This document shows positions 17,416-20,745 of a DNA stretch of 20,745 bases, piece after piece. How positions within the stretch are numbered: the stretch's first letter is position 1; each line of letters opens with the position of its first letter. Below the pieces are notes generated by a model. The model saw nothing but the letters and a program-made list of their open reading frames with translations, had not been told where the DNA came from and searched no databases. Made by a program: the position numbers and the translations under genes. The stretch is taken from NCBI GenBank assembly GCA_900617975.1, contig UZAE01013607.1:1-20745 (forward strand). Direction: 5' to 3'. The stretch is from Rodentolepis nana. Lineage: Eukaryota > Platyhelminthes > Cestoda > Cyclophyllidea > Hymenolepididae.

Positions 17416-20400
17416 CACAATATCGCATCCTACTATGAACATATTTTATGCAAATACAATAAGTTCCACTCTTTAATTCCCATTTCAATTTTCATTAGCA
17501 TCTATAATTTAAGATGATGCATTATAGTATTAATTGACCTCGATTTGAGCATTGTCAGTTTTATTTACAACAAATTAGTCAAATGTACATTCATTTTTGC
17601 ATCATTCGACTTTATGCCTAAAAATTTACGGAAACTGGTTTATGTAGAAATGCACCAGAATTTTAGAAGCCAGGCTACATTTGAGCATGGATATTTAAAA
17701 AAGCCAAAAATGAATGAAAAAAAGACGGTGATGGCATAGTTAGGGAAGTTCAAAGTACTAAAAAGTTAAAACCAAACCATTTACCATCAATATGTATGTT
17801 TATCTATCGAGTTATTTTTAATAAGTTTATTGATATTCAGCGTTTATTGCTTTCAGATATTTTCAATAATTCTTCTGCATTATTCACTCACCTTTAAATT
17901 GAAATGTTCGTTTCAATCATATTTGCTTTGTTTANTAAATTGGGAAAAACACGACCGTGTGATGACCCATATCACCTTTACAAGCTCGATGTATTGAACA
18001 AAAAGGATTTATAACAAAATATGACTGGTCAGTAATCGATTAGTAATGGACCCACCTGCTATTTTGACAAAAAATTTAGTTGCCTTGAACGTGTTTTGCT
18101 AAATATGACCATTCGCGTTTAAATCCACATTGAATCAGCGTTCAAAGTTAGTGCAACCCAATTTTCTCATCTTAATTTAATTCTCATCTCTGGGTAAAAG
18201 TGCAATTCTAGTTCTCGCATTTCATTATCCTATATTATCGGTATTATTTTAATTACAATCCTATTGGGAAAAGTTTTCAGCAGAAATGCTAAAGCAAATT
18301 AAGGTGAAAGGTGGTGAAAGGTGATGTGTAACAATGAGTGCGAATAAACAAATAGTATCTTTTAATGTATTTTTTGTGCTCGCATACAAAGTTGAACGAG
18401 ATTAACGAGCCTTCAAATTTTTTAACAAATTAGGAGAGTCTGAACTTCATTTATCACACATATTTAAGGATATTTCTTGAAGAAATTTTCTCAGACTTTC
18501 AGAAAGTTAAGAAACTAAAATGCAACTATTAAAAGAGTTCAGCTAAGCATTTGATCAAAATCTTGACATTCGAATCGTTTCCATAGATGAAACGAAGCCT
18601 ATTAAGAATCGTGCAGACTTTGATAATAATTTCAAATTAAAACAAATATTTAAGTCGTAAAGAAGGGTGTGAAAGGAATACGTAAGATTATACGCATAAT
18701 TCTTGAAACGCCTTAAGATATCCTCGAAATATCTTAATTTTATTCTGCATTTTTTGCAACTATGCCAAATGACTTTGAAAGATCGCTTCAATTTGTATTG
18801 GGAAAANACAATATTATTGACAGAATTCTGTCAGCGCTTTCAAATAAAATGTATAACGTTGAAAGATTATTATCTCCTCTTTATGGAAGAGGCGTTTGAA
18901 TTTCCAACAAAAAAGAAATAACAGAAGGGTCAATGAACCGTAATGAATCTGATTGTTTTGGCCATTTAATCTAATAACACTCCTTATTTCTTTATCTTGG
19001 GAGCTTATTAAACAAAATTAGCAACCGCTTATTCGGCGTTTCAATGAGGATACTAAAAAATGAAGTAACAAGGAATAGCTACAAAATTTTATTAACTTCA
19101 ATTTCGTGGTAACGACCTCATTCATCAACCAGGTAGCTATAACTTCAAATTTCTACACACGTGGATATTAGACCATGAAAGTGCCTCTTTTGAGGAATAT
19201 TCACCTCTTTGGGGAATCCGACAAAGCAAGAATTTCAAGCCTGAAATTCAATCTGTATCTCCTTGATTTCTTCCTTGTTTCTTAGTTGAAGAATGTGTGA
19301 AATGGCAAGCACCATCCTATGATTAATGGCGTATTGTAAAATGAAATGAAGAATCTTTTTGGACGTGTAGGATCTAGTTGGCCATTTAATCAGTAGATAT
19401 GATTCAATAGTATAGAATAAGCACAAATTATGCATGAAATGGTCAACCTTCTAACCCGTTTTTCTTTCCTTGATGCTTCTTTTACCCTATTCGGGACATT
19501 TCATTCAATACATCCGACTACTCCAGAGCTACCGACTTCAAATTTCAACCTCAGATTTACTAATAAACCAAATAGTTGATTTTATTATCTGTCGTACTGA
19601 TTTACCATTGTTAGAATCGAGAAAGCTTTGCCAAACTTTAAACTTCACCCTTCAAGTTGGAAAACATTAATTCAAACTATTTTTTATGGCTGTTTTCTTT
19701 TATAATCGATCAACTTGGCTTACTACCACGAAGTATGATTTTTCTAAAGACGGATAGTATTTTCCTGCAGAGCGGCCGTCTATACCACACTTCAAACCAA
19801 TTTTTTTCATATTGGCAGTGGACATTAAATAATTGCGTTTTTTAAATTTTCTTAAAGTTTAGAAAGTAAATATCATTGAGGATGCAAAGATCTGGCAATT
19901 GCTTCTTTTTTATAAATTTGAAATAAAACAGAACCAAACATCAATTAGAATCTAAATAAACCCATTGTTTATGTCAACCAAATTTGACAATGATTCTAAA
20001 CTTTCTAAAAATTAGAAGTTCATAAAACAGGCCAAAGCATCTTTTAACTAGAAGTGGCATGTAAAGCCACTCTATTCAAGAAGGATTCCATCAACAAGAA
20101 GCTGAATTTACCAGATTGTTTCCTTGTCACTTCGGAAAATAAAAATAAAATAAAATAAATAAAATAAAATAAAATTCCTTCCTTGATGTCAACCTGCGGA
20201 AGTGAATGTGACAAATCAAACGGAACCAATTGCATAAGGACACTGTTCTGACAATAAACCGTCAGACTTTAAATGCATCGTGTTTCACGCACAAATATTA
20301 AATAAAAACTTGCATTCTATTTTTATGCTTCCTTTATTTATAATGCTTGTTAAAACCACGATATATTTTTTAAAGTAGAAAAACATGCGTAAAAAATCAA

Positions 20401-20745
20401 TAAGGTATCACTTCTAAGGCATGATCGATTAGAACCTAATAAAAATGTCTGGATGAAAGTTGAGAGAGCATTCACCTTTCATAAAATCAATGTGCACAAT
20501 GACTTGGGTGGAGGGTTCAAGATAACAAGGAAAATTCTTTAAGTCTTCTTTTTAGAATGATATACACCCTAATTTTACTGACGCCAAGTGGAACCTTGTT
20601 TGACACAAACTATATTCTTCTGCTTGAGAATGGAAAATTTTCTTGCGCAGAGTAGAGACCCATAAGAGATGACTTACAAATGACTTGCCATAATTCTGGA
20701 ATTATTGGCAGTTCTTTCGTTATATCATTTTCCACAATTTGTGGC
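17416..20745. other. Long AT-rich stretch with no supportable gene
   Basis: I looked on the minus strand for earlier NADSYN1 exons (SGGVDS, nitrilase motifs) and saw none. The open frames here (for example 17545-17739, 18703-18921, 19235-19435, 19470-19845) have no recognisable motif and AT-driven composition. Ambiguous bases (N) occur near 17935 and 18807. It may be intron of NADSYN1 or intergenic DNA. Confidence 0.45.
20136..20175. repeat. AAAAT microsatellite
   Basis: An AAAAT-type repeat with interruptions (AAAATAAAAATAAAATAAAA and onwards). It may be a simple repeat or the tail of an old retroposon; no element body was recognised beside it. Confidence 0.85.

Overview
This window is animal nuclear DNA, AT-rich, with split genes, GT-AG micro-introns of 30-41 bases beside introns of several hundred bases, and many decayed transposons. 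The micro-introns, the CsRn1-type LTR element and the gene content fit a small invertebrate. A flatworm, in particular a schistosome-like trematode, is my leading guess; some other invertebrates could fit, and the taxon is not proven by the sequence. Most genes here are made of exons too short to stand out as open reading frames. I found them by following splice sites and conserved protein motifs by eye.

Layout. 1-325: C-terminal relic of an RNase H-bearing retrotransposon, minus strand. 2062-2417: unrecognised coding-like stretch, minus strand, next to a solo LTR at 2433-2775. 4357-4644: complete URM1, plus strand. 4758-6698: an internally deleted Ty3/Gypsy element of CsRn1 type, minus strand, with 4-base target duplications, a tRNA-Trp-like primer site, broken gag and a protease, but no reverse transcriptase or integrase. 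6703-10162: no supportable gene, with faint LINE-endonuclease-like traces and a short copy of a dispersed repeat.

10163-12500 is the core. MYDGF (minus, 4 exons) and selenoprotein S (plus, 6 exons) are transcribed away from each other from a 337-base shared upstream region. The selenoprotein S gene ends in Gly-Gly-Sec-Gly, with Sec encoded by an in-frame TGA at 12355, and it has a well-formed SECIS element at 12421-12500. Both products belong to the secretory pathway: MYDGF ends in an RSEL retrieval-like signal, and selenoprotein S is an ER membrane factor of ER-associated degradation.

14002-15380: the last four coding exons of glutamine-dependent NAD+ synthetase (NADSYN1), minus strand, one intron probably GC-AG. 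Its upstream intron or flank holds a mariner relic (15548 to about 16000) and two inverted copies of a SINE-like repeat (16152-16453 and about 17071-17394), one flanked by 44-base direct repeats. From about 17416 to the end I see AT-rich DNA with no gene, two ambiguous bases (N) and an AAAAT microsatellite.

All gene calls are by-eye splice models and motif comparisons from memory; no search was run.
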